Assembly (NCBI GenBank): GCA_036675565.1 | Contig: JAKFER010000063.1 | Location: 1-41,867 of the forward strand | Direction: 5' to 3' | Length of the DNA: 41,867 bases | From: JACCYQ01 sp036675565 | GTDB taxonomy: Bacteria; Bacteroidota; Bacteroidia; Chitinophagales; Chitinophagaceae | Shown: one piece after another, positions 24,743 through 33,761 of the stretch | Position numbering within the stretch: position 1 is the stretch's first letter | Layout: each line of letters begins with the position of its first letter | Notes under the pieces: generated by a model | What the model saw: only the letters and a program-made list of their open reading frames with translations | Databases searched by the model: none | What the model was told of the DNA's origin: nothing | Program-made: the position numbers and the translations under genes

Positions 24743-27223
24743 CTATATTTTTTTCTTCGGCCCGGTTTGTTCAATCTCTCGGTTCATTTCAATAATGTCT
24801 ACGGGTTGTGAAAAATCACCCAACAACCACTTACTGTAATAATCTGCCAGCATCCAGAAGAAATATTCCGTCATGTCACCATATCCATGTCGCTGACCGG
24901 GTAATATTACAAAGTCGAAACGCTTATTGGCTTTGATCAAAGCATTCGCCATTTTTACTGTATTGGCCGGACTAACATTATTATCAATTTCACCGGTAGT
25001 TAATAATAATCTTCCCTTCAGGTTTTTGGCAAGATCAGGATTCTTATCAATGTTATAAACAAAGCTGGTATCTCCTTTATCGTTTATTAATTCCTGAACA
25101 CCATGATGTTTTTCACTCCACCAGCGATTATAAATGCTGTTATCATGATTTCCTGAGGAGGATACTGCGACTTTATACAAGTCGGGGTAAACCAACATTG
25201 CAGCCGTACTCATAAATCCACCACCTGAATGTCCATGAATACCCACTCTGTCAATATCCAGGAAATCATGGCGGCTGGTAAGTTGCTCTACCGCTGCTTT
25301 TTTATCTGCCAAACCATAATCACGCAGGTTGCCATATCCATAATTATGATACCATTTGGACCGGCTTGGATTACCACCTCGATTACCTACTGTTACGACA
25401 ACCATTCCAATTTGTGCTAACCTGTCTGTCCTATGATTGGGTTTGGTAAATCTTTTATTAACCGCTTCCGTTTGCGGTCCCGGGTATACATATTGAACGA
25501 GTGGATATTTAGAAGTGCTGTCAAAATTATACGGTTTGTACATTACTCCATAAAGATCTGTAACACCATCATCTGCTTTTACTTTAAATATTTCAGGAAA
25601 CTGGTAACCTGCCGCGAATAAGGAAGACAGATCAGTTGTTTCAAGATCCATCAGTTTGCGCCCTTCACTATTATACAAAGCAGAACGCGGTGCTGTATTA
25701 ACTCTTGAATAATTATCTACAAAAAATAATTTGCTGTCACTCATACTCATGTCGTGGTCAAAATCGCCTGGATTTAATAGCCGCAATCCGCTGCCATCAA
25801 AATTCACCCTGTATAAATGCATGTAATAAGGATCTTCATTTTTTTCTTTTCCATTGGCAGAAAAATAAACGACCCTTTTTTTATCATCAATACCAACAAT
25901 GTTCTCAACATGATAAGCGCCTGAAGTAATCTGATTTTTCAACTTGCCGCTTTTATCAAACAAATACAAATGCGCCCAACCATCTCTTTCACTCCAGTGT
26001 ATTAATTCTTCACCATTATTTACCAGCCCGGGCCTGCTTATTTCAACATAAGTATTCATTCTTTCTTCAATCAACGTTTTTACATCGCCACTCCGAATAT
26101 CTACAACTGCAATATCAATTTTTTTCAGGTCGCGGCTGGTCCGTGAAAAATAAAAAGTTTCGTTCGTCCCCAACCAGGTGGTAGCACGCCAATCATCATC
26201 ACGTGTACTTTGCAGTTGTGGTGCCGACCATACGCTTATGTCCTGGTTTTTGAATTGAAGAATGTTCAGTTCTTTTCTTGATTTGTTGTTCATGTTAAAC
26301 AACAACAAATGCTCTTCGGGCGCCTCTTTCTCACCCGGCATCATGTACTTATAAGTTTCTAAAGTTGGACGTGGTTCTGCAACACTGTTAATTACCCAAA
26401 GATCTTTTACCTTACGGAGATCAGTATGCGAAACAGTAAAATGTTTTGAATCCGGAGCCCATAAAATACCTGCCGGTTTTCTTTTGTTTTTATTTTTTTC
26501 TTTATCTACGTTTGTCTCATTCCGGGAGAATCCATATTCAAAATCTTCAACACCATCTGTTGTTAATTGGGTTTCAACAATCGTACTGTCATCTTCATTT
26601 ACAAGCGCCTTTTCATAATTAGCCTTGTCCATATAATACAAGTTGAAATTGCGGGCAAAAACAATGGTTTGGCCATCAGGTGAAATGGAAGCCCAACGAT
26701 GGTTGCGTTTAGGTCTTGTAAAATCAGTCAACTCTACCAGCTGGCCATTTTGCAGATTATATTCAAAATAAAATTTCTTTTTTTCTTTGCGTGGCGGTGT
26801 ACCTTTTTTTGCAGCAGTATCTTTTATTTCCACATCAATAGAACTGGTTACCTGGAATTGGATCCAGTTTTCATCTTTTACAAAACGCAGGCTATCCATT
26901 TCGAGGTGTTGTTCATCAAATGGATCCTTAACAATTTTAGTAATCTCGGCAGCCATACGTGCATTATCAAACATGGCCTTTTTTTCATTCCTTGCAGGGT
27001 CCACGATATACCAGTTCTTGCCATTGGGTGTTTCATAAACATACCAGAAACGATCTGATTTTTTTAACCAATGTGGGTCCACGCTGGTGCTAAAGACCAT
27101 CTTATTGATCTTTTTATCTGAAAACCTGGATGCTAACTGGTAGTTTGCCTTTGTGCCTGAAGTTTGGGATGATGCATTGAATACAAATGCCATCAGTAAA
27201 AAAGAAAAGAAAAATCTAATCAT
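24743..27223 (-). CDS. S9 family peptidase (dipeptidyl-peptidase IV-like)
   Basis: The 826-residue exported protein has a signal peptide ending 'NASSQ', an eight-bladed-propeller-type N-terminal region (about 60-570, PF00930-like) and a C-terminal alpha/beta hydrolase domain. The catalytic triad can be placed at Ser666 in 'GHSGGG', Asp747 in 'GEIDNNVSP' and His779 in 'GQRHGYG'; the spacing is normal for S9 enzymes. Such enzymes release dipeptides from peptide N-termini in the periplasm or at the surface, with DPP4-like proline preference possible but not certain. It starts 48 bases after the pyrF stop on the same strand and ends at a bidirectional terminator. Confidence 0.93.
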   Translation of the reverse strand: MIRFFFSFLLMAFVFNASSQTSGTKANYQLASRFSDKKINKMVFSTSVDPHWLKKSDRFWYVYETPNGKNWYIVDPARNEKKAMFDNARMAAEITKIVKDPFDEQHLEMDSLRFVKDENWIQFQVTSSIDVEIKDTAAKKGTPPRKEKKKFYFEYNLQNGQLVELTDFTRPKRNHRWASISPDGQTIVFARNFNLYYMDKANYEKALVNEDDSTIVETQLTTDGVEDFEYGFSRNETNVDKEKNKNKRKPAGILWAPDSKHFTVSHTDLRKVKDLWVINSVAEPRPTLETYKYMMPGEKEAPEEHLLLFNMNNKSRKELNILQFKNQDISVWSAPQLQSTRDDDWRATTWLGTNETFYFSRTSRDLKKIDIAVVDIRSGDVKTLIEERMNTYVEISRPGLVNNGEELIHWSERDGWAHLYLFDKSGKLKNQITSGAYHVENIVGIDDKKRVVYFSANGKEKNEDPYYMHLYRVNFDGSGLRLLNPGDFDHDMSMSDSKLFFVDNYSRVNTAPRSALYNSEGRKLMDLETTDLSSLFAAGYQFPEIFKVKADDGVTDLYGVMYKPYNFDSTSKYPLVQYVYPGPQTEAVNKRFTKPNHRTDRLAQIGMVVVTVGNRGGNPSRSKWYHNYGYGNLRDYGLADKKAAVEQLTSRHDFLDIDRVGIHGHSGGGFMSTAAMLVYPDLYKVAVSSSGNHDNSIYNRWWSEKHHGVQELINDKGDTSFVYNIDKNPDLAKNLKGRLLLTTGEIDNNVSPANTVKMANALIKANKRFDFVILPGQRHGYGDMTEYFFWMLADYYSKWLLGDFSQPVDIIEMNREIEQTGPKKKI

Positions 27224-27271
27224 GATACAATCAGAGTTAATTATAGTTTGTAAATAAGGACGTATGATTAT

Positions 27272-28126
27272 TTAACGGGGAAGATAGCCATCCATCTCCA
27301 CCTGGTATTTTTTAGCTTCAGTTCTGGCGGCATCTGCGAAATCTTTTCCTGCCGAAGCAAATATAACGGACCTGCTTGCATTAACTAACAATCCGCAATC
27401 GGGCGTCATGGCTTTAGCTGAAATTTCTTCCAGGCTGCCACCCTGCGCACCGATACCCGGCACCAGGAAAAAATGATTGGGAACGATCATCCTGATATTT
27501 ATAAATTCAGATGCCTGCGTTGCACCAATTACAAACATTAAATTTTTTTCAGTTCCCCAACCAGCTGCAGTCTGCAACACATGTTCATATAAAAATCGCT
27601 GAGAAGAATTTTTTATGTGAACACCTTCATCTAATGTTTCACTTTCTATAATGATCTTCTTCATTTCAAAATCTGCCGCACCAGGGTTGGATGTTAAGCC
27701 TAATAAAATTGTCCATTTATTGGCATATTGAAGAAAAGGTTTTACACTGTCGTGCCCCATATAAGGAGCCACGGTAATGCCACCAAAAGGAATTGTTTCA
27801 AAAAATGCCTTTGCATAATGTGATGAAGTATTACCAATGTCTCCTCTCTTTGCATCCGCAATTACCAGGTGATCATTACCGATATATGACACCGTTTTCT
27901 CCATGGTTTGCCAGCCTTTAACACCTGCTGATTCATAAAAAGCGGTATTGATTTTATAACCCACACAAAGGTCACGGGTACTATCAATGATCTGTTTGTT
28001 GAATTCAAATACTGGGTCTTCGCTATTCAATAAATGGGAAGGAATTTTTTCAATGTCACTATCTAATCCAATACAGAGATAAGACCTCTTTGAAAATATT
28101 TGCTCAACTAATGATTGGCGGTTCAT
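27272..28126 (-). CDS. pyrF: Orotidine 5'-phosphate decarboxylase, type 2
   Basis: PyrF decarboxylates orotidine monophosphate to UMP, the last step of de novo pyrimidine synthesis. The 284-residue length and the active-site block 'DAKRGDIGNTSSHYA' match the longer 'type 2' class rather than the roughly 240-residue E. coli type. 'LCIGLDSD' at the start and 'VPGIGAQGG' near the phosphate-binding end are also typical. It sits 35 bases after the kynurenine monooxygenase gene on the same strand, with no terminator between, so it appears to be the tail of the kynurenine operon. A functional link is not obvious. Confidence 0.94.
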   Translation of the reverse strand: MNRQSLVEQIFSKRSYLCIGLDSDIEKIPSHLLNSEDPVFEFNKQIIDSTRDLCVGYKINTAFYESAGVKGWQTMEKTVSYIGNDHLVIADAKRGDIGNTSSHYAKAFFETIPFGGITVAPYMGHDSVKPFLQYANKWTILLGLTSNPGAADFEMKKIIIESETLDEGVHIKNSSQRFLYEHVLQTAAGWGTEKNLMFVIGATQASEFINIRMIVPNHFFLVPGIGAQGGSLEEISAKAMTPDCGLLVNASRSVIFASAGKDFADAARTEAKKYQVEMDGYLPR

Positions 28127-28161
28127 TAATAATTGTTTTAAGTTTTGTTTTGATTACCTGT

Positions 28162-29514
28162 TCAACATCCATCAACTTTATCAATGATCTTTATATGCAG
28201 ATCATGATCATCCCAAATTTCAGCTATGTTAGTTTTTTTCATAAACTCCTGCATGATTGCTTCCTGTTTATTTCCCCTTGCAAGCGCTTCTGAATAACGT
28301 ATTTGCGGACTAAAGGTCACTAAAGAATAGGATGGAATCCATTTGCCTGGAAATTTATCATGCAATCTTGCCTCTATTTTCTTCTGTAATAAGAAAACCG
28401 GATCGGCTGTTTTTGACCTCATTTCCACAAAATTATTTATAGCCATGTCTGCAATAGCGTCAGCATCGGGTTTTCGCAATTGCTGAAAATTTTCTAAAAT
28501 CTCATCCCATTGATCCGGGAATTTATCCATCAATTGATTTAATACCAGGCAGTCTTCAAATCCACAGTTCATGCCTTGACCAAAAAATGGAACCAGTGCA
28601 TGCGCCGCATCACCGATCAAAGAGAATTTTCCATCCCGGACCCAGGGATAGCACTGAACTGTTACAAGAGATGATGTTGGATTATTAAAAAACTGGTCCG
28701 TTAAATCAGGAATTAAATCCGCAATACCCGGGAATTCTTTTTTGAAAAAATGTTGAACTGACTCGGGTGTAATTAGTTTTTCAAAAGATTGTTCACCCGA
28801 AAAAGGAAAGAATAACGTACCGGTGAAACTGCCATCAAGATTTGGTAAGGCAATCAACATATAATCCTTTCTTGGCCAGATATGCAATGCATTCTTTTCT
28901 AATAAAAAATTTCCATCGGGGCCAGCGGGTATTGACAACTCCTTATACCCGCAATCAATGTAATGCTGGTGATAATCAAATTTTTGATGACCAAGCATGT
29001 GATGCAGGCGGGATGCAGCATAAGCTCCATCTGCACCAAAAATAATATCCGCCTGGAAGTTTTCATGACCCGGTTGATTGGGTTCATTAAAACTTATTTC
29101 ATTTGTTTGCCAGTTGATGGCTGTACATTTTTTTTCAAATTGAAACCGGATACCATGACTTTCTGCAATATTCACGAGACGAATATTCAATTCACTCCTG
29201 GAAACTGAATAGATCGCCTGCTCCTCTTTTCCATATGGTTGAAAATTCGTTTGACCATCCAGGTTATGAATCAACCGGCCGGGCATGGGTATGGCAATAT
29301 TTAAAATTTCCTCCCTGATGCCAACTTCATTCAAAGCAGAAAGACCGCGATCGCTCAGTGCAAGATTAATAGAGCGGCCAGCTTGTAAAGATTGCCTTCG
29401 CATATCTGGACGCCATTCAAAAACAAAAACCTGGTGTCCCTGCTTTGCCAAAAAAATGCTTAACAAAGAACCAACCAGTCCGGCACCTATTATCGCGATT
29501 TTCTTTTGTTCCAT
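28162..29514 (-). CDS. kmo: Kynurenine 3-monooxygenase
   Basis: The FAD enzyme hydroxylates L-kynurenine to 3-hydroxykynurenine with NADPH and O2. The 450-residue protein has the dinucleotide-binding GAGLVG at residues 10-15, the 'DG' fingerprint 'FGADGAYAASR', and the second FAD motif 'LIGDAAHALVPFFGQGMNCGFED', which is close to that of known KMO enzymes. The early 'RSINLALSDRG' block is also characteristic of KMO within the flavoprotein hydroxylases. The C-terminus is less conserved. It starts 3 bases after the kynureninase stop, so translation is likely coupled, and it precedes pyrF. Confidence 0.94.
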   Translation of the reverse strand: MEQKKIAIIGAGLVGSLLSIFLAKQGHQVFVFEWRPDMRRQSLQAGRSINLALSDRGLSALNEVGIREEILNIAIPMPGRLIHNLDGQTNFQPYGKEEQAIYSVSRSELNIRLVNIAESHGIRFQFEKKCTAINWQTNEISFNEPNQPGHENFQADIIFGADGAYAASRLHHMLGHQKFDYHQHYIDCGYKELSIPAGPDGNFLLEKNALHIWPRKDYMLIALPNLDGSFTGTLFFPFSGEQSFEKLITPESVQHFFKKEFPGIADLIPDLTDQFFNNPTSSLVTVQCYPWVRDGKFSLIGDAAHALVPFFGQGMNCGFEDCLVLNQLMDKFPDQWDEILENFQQLRKPDADAIADMAINNFVEMRSKTADPVFLLQKKIEARLHDKFPGKWIPSYSLVTFSPQIRYSEALARGNKQEAIMQEFMKKTNIAEIWDDHDLHIKIIDKVDGC

Positions 29515-29517
29515 AAC

Positions 29518-30810
29518 TTATTCAGCTCCAGTTGATGCAGATAAAATCTGGTTAATCATTTCACCAAATTCCCAAATTTCTTCAAATGTATTGTATAAAG
29601 GAACCGGCGCAACCCGGATCACTTCTGGTTCACGCCACCCGGCAGAAACACCTTGTTCCATCAACTTTTCAAATACTTTTTTTCCTTCTTTTTTTATAAT
29701 GAAGGAAACCTGGCAGCCACGCTCCTCTTCTTTTTCCGGAGTGATGATTGATATTTGTTGTTCACGATACTTATCAGCAAGATCTTTCAAAATAAAAATA
29801 AGGTATGCACTCATTTGTTTTCCTTTAGCGGAAAGTTTTGCCATGCCTGCTTCGTCAACTAATTCGATAGCAGCCTTATGAACGGCCATTGCCAATACCG
29901 GTGCATTGCTCAATTGCCATCCTTCTGCTGTAGGTATTGGATCGAAGCCAGCATCCATTTTAAAGCGGGTTTCTTTCTTATATCCCCACCATCCTGCAAA
30001 ACGGTTCAAAGTTTTATCAATGATATGACGTTGATGGATAAACGCACCTCCTACTCCACCCGGGCCGGAATTTAAATATTTATAAGTACACCAGCAGGCA
30101 AAGTCAACATCCCAATCGTGCAGGTGGAGTTCTATATTACCGGCTGCATGAGCAAGATCGAAACCCACTAGTGCACCTGCTTTGTGTGCAGCAAGGGTGA
30201 TCGATTCCATATTAAATACCTGGCCGGTATAATAATTAACACCGCCAAATAAAACCAATGCAAGTGAATCAGCATGTTCATTTATTGCAGTCAAGATATC
30301 CTCATGCCGGATGGTTTGTTCATTTGCTCGAGGTTTTACCTCGATAATGGCTTCTTTCGGATCAAAGCCATGAAATTTCACCTGCGATTCAACGGCATAC
30401 TGATCACTTGGAAAAGCTTTATGCTCCATGATTATTTTATAACGCTGAGGTGTAGGTGCATAAAAACTTACCATCAACAGATGAAGGTTAACAGTAAGTG
30501 AATTCATAACCACAACTTCTTCCGGCTGGCACCCGATGATCCTTGAAAGTTGACGAGGAAATATTTCATGATATGGAATCCACGGCTGCCGGGCCCCTGT
30601 ATGGCCTTCGCCACCTAATCGTGCCCAGTCTTCCATTTCTCTGAGTACATAATCGGTTGCCTTCAATGGTTGCAGCCCTAAAGAATTGCCTGTAAAATAA
30701 ATACTGTTTTTTTCTCCGTGTTTCGGTATATGAAACTGCGACCTAAAATGTTTCAACTCATTTTGCTCATCCAGTTTTTGGGCGAAAGTTCTCTTATTTT
30801 CAAAATTCAT
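29518..30810 (-). CDS. kynU: Kynureninase
   Basis: This PLP enzyme cleaves 3-hydroxykynurenine to 3-hydroxyanthranilate and alanine (and kynurenine to anthranilate). The 430-residue protein has the fold-type I pattern with the Schiff-base Lys244 in 'CWCTYKYLNSGPGG', the cofactor Asp in 'GFDLAHAAGN', and the N-terminal 'IYFTGNSLGLQP' block. 'NSLTVNLHLLMVSFY' holds the phosphate-binding region. All these agree with characterised kynureninases. It follows the RidA gene by 15 bases and precedes KMO by 3. Being paired with KMO, its main substrate here is probably 3-hydroxykynurenine. Confidence 0.96.
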   Translation of the reverse strand: MNFENKRTFAQKLDEQNELKHFRSQFHIPKHGEKNSIYFTGNSLGLQPLKATDYVLREMEDWARLGGEGHTGARQPWIPYHEIFPRQLSRIIGCQPEEVVVMNSLTVNLHLLMVSFYAPTPQRYKIIMEHKAFPSDQYAVESQVKFHGFDPKEAIIEVKPRANEQTIRHEDILTAINEHADSLALVLFGGVNYYTGQVFNMESITLAAHKAGALVGFDLAHAAGNIELHLHDWDVDFACWCTYKYLNSGPGGVGGAFIHQRHIIDKTLNRFAGWWGYKKETRFKMDAGFDPIPTAEGWQLSNAPVLAMAVHKAAIELVDEAGMAKLSAKGKQMSAYLIFILKDLADKYREQQISIITPEKEEERGCQVSFIIKKEGKKVFEKLMEQGVSAGWREPEVIRVAPVPLYNTFEEIWEFGEMINQILSASTGAE

Positions 30811-30825
30811 TAATACAACATTTTT

Positions 30826-31242
30826 TTAATCGATGGTAGCAATCACTTTTAATTCGATATGTATAGCCGAAGGCAAACTTTTTACTTCAACTGTTGTTCG
30901 GCAAGGTTGCACATATTTAAAATATTGTTCGTACACTTTATTGTAAATCGGAAAATCGTTTTTCATATCAGTCAAAAAAACGGTTACATCAATCATCTTT
31001 TCCCAGTGACTGCCACTGGCTTCCAGCACTGATTTTACATTGGCAAAAACGGAATGACACTCAGCTTCAATATCATGACTAATTTCATTTCCTTCGTTAT
31101 CCATTTTCAAACCCGGAATGGAATTGTCCGCAACCAGCCTAGATCCAATACCTGAAAGAAAAAGAAGGTTACCCACTTTGCGTGCATGCGGGTAAGCACC
31201 TAAAGGCTTTGCTGCATTTTCAGTATTTATAACATCAGCCAT
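30826..31242 (-). CDS. RidA-family protein, probable 2-aminomuconate deaminase
   Basis: The 138-residue product is a YjgF/YER057c/RidA trimer-type protein: 'LLFLSGIGSR', 'NVKSVLEASGSHWEKMIDVTVFLTDM' and the conserved Arg115 in 'VQPCRTTVEV', which binds the substrate carboxylate in RidA. General RidA proteins hydrolyse reactive enamines and imines. In 2-aminophenol and kynurenine clusters of pseudomonads a RidA-like enzyme deaminates 2-aminomuconate, and its place directly between the semialdehyde dehydrogenase and kynureninase genes argues for that role. Substrate assignment is by context; plain RidA activity is the alternative. Confidence 0.8.
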   Translation of the reverse strand: MADVINTENAAKPLGAYPHARKVGNLLFLSGIGSRLVADNSIPGLKMDNEGNEISHDIEAECHSVFANVKSVLEASGSHWEKMIDVTVFLTDMKNDFPIYNKVYEQYFKYVQPCRTTVEVKSLPSAIHIELKVIATID

Positions 31243-31285
31243 TCATTTATAATTTATTTCTTGTTAACTAGGCATACTTAATTGT

Positions 31286-32743
31286 CTATAATTCGATGCA
31301 TATATTTTTAGCTTCGGTAAAAAAACGCATTGCTTCCCAACCTCCCTCTCTTCCAATCCCACTGTTTTTCATACCACCAAAAGGCGTTCTAAGATCTCTT
31401 AACATCCAGGTATTAACCCAAATGATGCCTGCCTGCAATTTCAATGAGAGGTTGTTTGCTGTTGAAATATTTTGTGTCCAGATCGTTGCCGCTAATCCAT
31501 AATCACAGGCATTGGCAAGGTTTAATGCTTCATCAACTGTTGAAAATTTTTGCAATGTAACAACGGGACCAAAAATTTCAGTTTTGTTGGTTTCACAATC
31601 AGGACCCAATCCTTCAATCACTGTTGGTTGTATAAAATATCCGCCCTCACATCTTCTTTTACCCACAACTGAATTACCACCCACCAGGATTTTTCCTCCT
31701 TCCTGTTTTGCAGTATCTATACCTCGCATTATTTTATCAAAATGAGCTTTACTCACAATGGCTCCCTGTTTTGTATTTTCTTTCAAAGGATCCCCAACCG
31801 TAAGTGAGGAAACTTTTTCAACAAACTCAGTTTTAAACTTTTCATATATACTTTCCTGCACTAAAATCCTGCTTCCACATAAACAAATCTGCCCCTGGTT
31901 GGAAAATGATGATTGTATGGTTGTTTGCATCATTTTTTCCCAATTACAATCTTCAAAAATAATTGTTGGATTTTTTCCGCCTAATTCAAGAGAAAGTTTT
32001 TTAAACATCGGCGACGCTAATGAAGCAATTCTTTCTCCTGCTTTTGTGCTCCCGGTGAATGAAATAGCTTTTATGGCAGGATGTTTAACGATCGCTTCAC
32101 CTGTAATGGGACCCGTACCATGTACAATATTCAAAACACCATCGGGCAGTCCTGCTATTATACTTATCTGCGCCAGCAGAAAGGCTGTAACCGGTGTAAC
32201 TTCAGAAGGCTTGGCAATCACACAATTTCCTGCAGCTAATGCCGGGGCAATTTTCCAGGTAAATAAATACAATGGCAGGTTCCACGGAGATATACAACCG
32301 ACAATACCCAGCGGTTGTCTTACTGTGTAATTGATAGCCTTGCCATCAATGGTATGACTTTCAGATGCAAAATGCATGGCGGCGCTGGCAAAAAAACGGA
32401 AATTGGCTGATGCCCTTGGTATATCGACAGTTCGGGTTAACCAAAGGGGTTTACCATTATCAGTTGTTTCAGCCAGGGCAAGTTCTTCCAGGTTTTCATC
32501 AATGATATCAGCTAACTTATTAAGTATGGCAAAGCGTTTAGCCGGTGGCGTTAGTGACCATGAAGGAAATGCTTTTTCCGCGGCCTTTACCGCTTCAGCA
32601 ACATCTTTTTCATTGCTAGCAGGGATACTGCCTATAACTTCACCAGTTGCAGGATCAATATTATCCATGTAATTTCCAGACAGTGGCTGGTGAAATTCAC
32701 CGCCAATAAAATTCTGTATGTTTGAATATTCGGTAAGGTTCAT
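31286..32743 (-). CDS. 2-aminomuconate semialdehyde dehydrogenase
   Basis: This NAD-dependent aldehyde dehydrogenase would oxidise 2-aminomuconate 6-semialdehyde to 2-aminomuconate. The 485-residue protein has the ALDH landmarks: Asn155 in 'ISPWNLPLY', 'FTGSTKAGERIA' for NAD, general base Glu253 in 'LELGGKNP' and nucleophile Cys287 in 'NQGQICLCGSR'. Close relatives also act on 2-hydroxymuconate semialdehyde, so sequence alone is not decisive. The placement with ACMSD, KynU and KMO supports the aminomuconate substrate. It has 43 bases on each side to its same-strand neighbours. Confidence 0.88.
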   Translation of the reverse strand: MNLTEYSNIQNFIGGEFHQPLSGNYMDNIDPATGEVIGSIPASNEKDVAEAVKAAEKAFPSWSLTPPAKRFAILNKLADIIDENLEELALAETTDNGKPLWLTRTVDIPRASANFRFFASAAMHFASESHTIDGKAINYTVRQPLGIVGCISPWNLPLYLFTWKIAPALAAGNCVIAKPSEVTPVTAFLLAQISIIAGLPDGVLNIVHGTGPITGEAIVKHPAIKAISFTGSTKAGERIASLASPMFKKLSLELGGKNPTIIFEDCNWEKMMQTTIQSSFSNQGQICLCGSRILVQESIYEKFKTEFVEKVSSLTVGDPLKENTKQGAIVSKAHFDKIMRGIDTAKQEGGKILVGGNSVVGKRRCEGGYFIQPTVIEGLGPDCETNKTEIFGPVVTLQKFSTVDEALNLANACDYGLAATIWTQNISTANNLSLKLQAGIIWVNTWMLRDLRTPFGGMKNSGIGREGGWEAMRFFTEAKNICIEL

Positions 32744-32786
32744 GGTGCTGGTGGTTTACTTTATTGCTGTTGCCAGTTTTTATCAA

Positions 32787-33572
32787 TCAAATGCTGCCGG
32801 TTCTTCCGCCATCAACAGGGATACTGGTTCCATTTACGTAGGCTGCAGCTGGTGAAGCAAGAAATGCAACCATTGCAGCAATTTCTTCTGGCTCCCCAAA
32901 ACGCCTGGCTGGAATTTCTTTCATCATTTGTTCTTCCAACTCCGATTCAGGTTGTTTGGTTTTTTCTGCCGACTTTTCAATAATATTTTTCAATCGATTG
33001 GTTCGCGTAGCTCCGGGTAAAACATTATTTACCGTTATATTGAATTGGCCCAGTTCATTTGCCATTGTTTTTGCCCATGAAGCAACTGCACCACGGATGG
33101 TATTAGACACACCCAGGTTTTTCAATGGCACTTTTACGGAAGTAGAAATGATATTAATAATGCGGCCAAATCCAGCTTCTTTCATACTATCCATAACCGC
33201 TAAAGTTATTATGTGATTGCATACCAGGTGTTGGTTAAATGCTGCCAGGAAATCCGTATCCTTTGCTTCAGTTATGGGACCTGATGGAGGACCGCCTGAA
33301 TTATTAACGAGTATGTGTACACTATTTTCTTTTGTCCATTCATTTACTACCTGCTTAACATTATTCGGGTTAGAAAAATCGGCAACCAATACCTGGTGTT
33401 GCTGCCTTAATGAAATATCCAGCCGGGCAACTGCTTCTTCTAAAGATTGTTTATTCCGGGCGAACAATGTACAATGAGCTCCCATTAAAGCAAGTTGTTC
33501 AGCCACAGCAAAGCCAATGCCCTGCGAACTTCCACAAACAAGTGCCTTTTTCCCTTCTAATGATAAATTCAT
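32787..33572 (-). CDS. SDR-family oxidoreductase with altered active site, first gene of the kynurenine operon
   Basis: The 261-residue protein has an SDR Rossmann fold: 'CGSSQGIG' at 13-20, 'NNSGGPPSGP' at 90-99 and a C-terminal 'PARRFGEPEEIAAMVAFLAS' block. The catalytic Ser143 is present, but the Tyr-x3-Lys site is replaced: residues 156-160 read SNTIR, so Tyr is Ser and Lys is Arg. I recall a subfamily with a similar 'SNxxR' pattern, so this is probably not a sequencing error. The reaction is unknown. Position as first gene suggests a step near 2-aminomuconate or its reduced products. I chose the ATG at 33572; the frame opens with a TTG at 33581. Confidence 0.82.
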   Translation of the reverse strand: MNLSLEGKKALVCGSSQGIGFAVAEQLALMGAHCTLFARNKQSLEEAVARLDISLRQQHQVLVADFSNPNNVKQVVNEWTKENSVHILVNNSGGPPSGPITEAKDTDFLAAFNQHLVCNHIITLAVMDSMKEAGFGRIINIISTSVKVPLKNLGVSNTIRGAVASWAKTMANELGQFNITVNNVLPGATRTNRLKNIIEKSAEKTKQPESELEEQMMKEIPARRFGEPEEIAAMVAFLASPAAAYVNGTSIPVDGGRTGSI

Positions 33573-33578
33573 AGGCCT

Positions 33579-33586
33579 CAAACCTA
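33579..33586 (-). promoter_or_regulatory. Possible -7 element of the leftward kynurenine operon
   Basis: TAGGTTTG on the minus strand fits TAnnTTTG and lies 6 bases before the ATG of the SDR gene at 33572. No TTG is seen at the -33 distance. The 189-base divergent spacer (33573-33761) must hold promoters for both kynurenine units. On the plus strand only a weak TTG-N18-TACTTTAA (33691-33719) was seen. Confidence 0.4.
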
Positions 33587-33761
33587 AACAAATTTGTTGT
33601 ATTTTTTGGCCGTTATTTGCACTTACAGTTATTTCTACCCTGATAAAGGAAAAACATAAATTGACTGGGAAACGATCGGTTAAACAGCCATTGTTTAAGA
33701 AAAAAATAGCTTACTTTAAACCCTTCATTTTTGCATCAAACACCATTTAAAAACTTTTGTT

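Noticed and set aside
28184..28206. ATGATCT/AGATCAT inverted pair near the KMO stop codon
   Set aside because: A short 7-base pair inside the coding sequence, with no T-run; it can be explained by the coding of the His/Asp-rich C-terminus.
29285..29881. A 198-codon open frame on the plus strand
   Set aside because: It is antisense to the KMO/kynureninase junction, where both opposite genes have conserved motifs and end or start in this region. No domain was seen.
31758..32330. A 190-codon open frame on the plus strand
   Set aside because: It lies wholly antisense to the semialdehyde dehydrogenase gene, whose motifs are intact; its translation shows no recognisable domain and mirrors the codon bias of the real gene.
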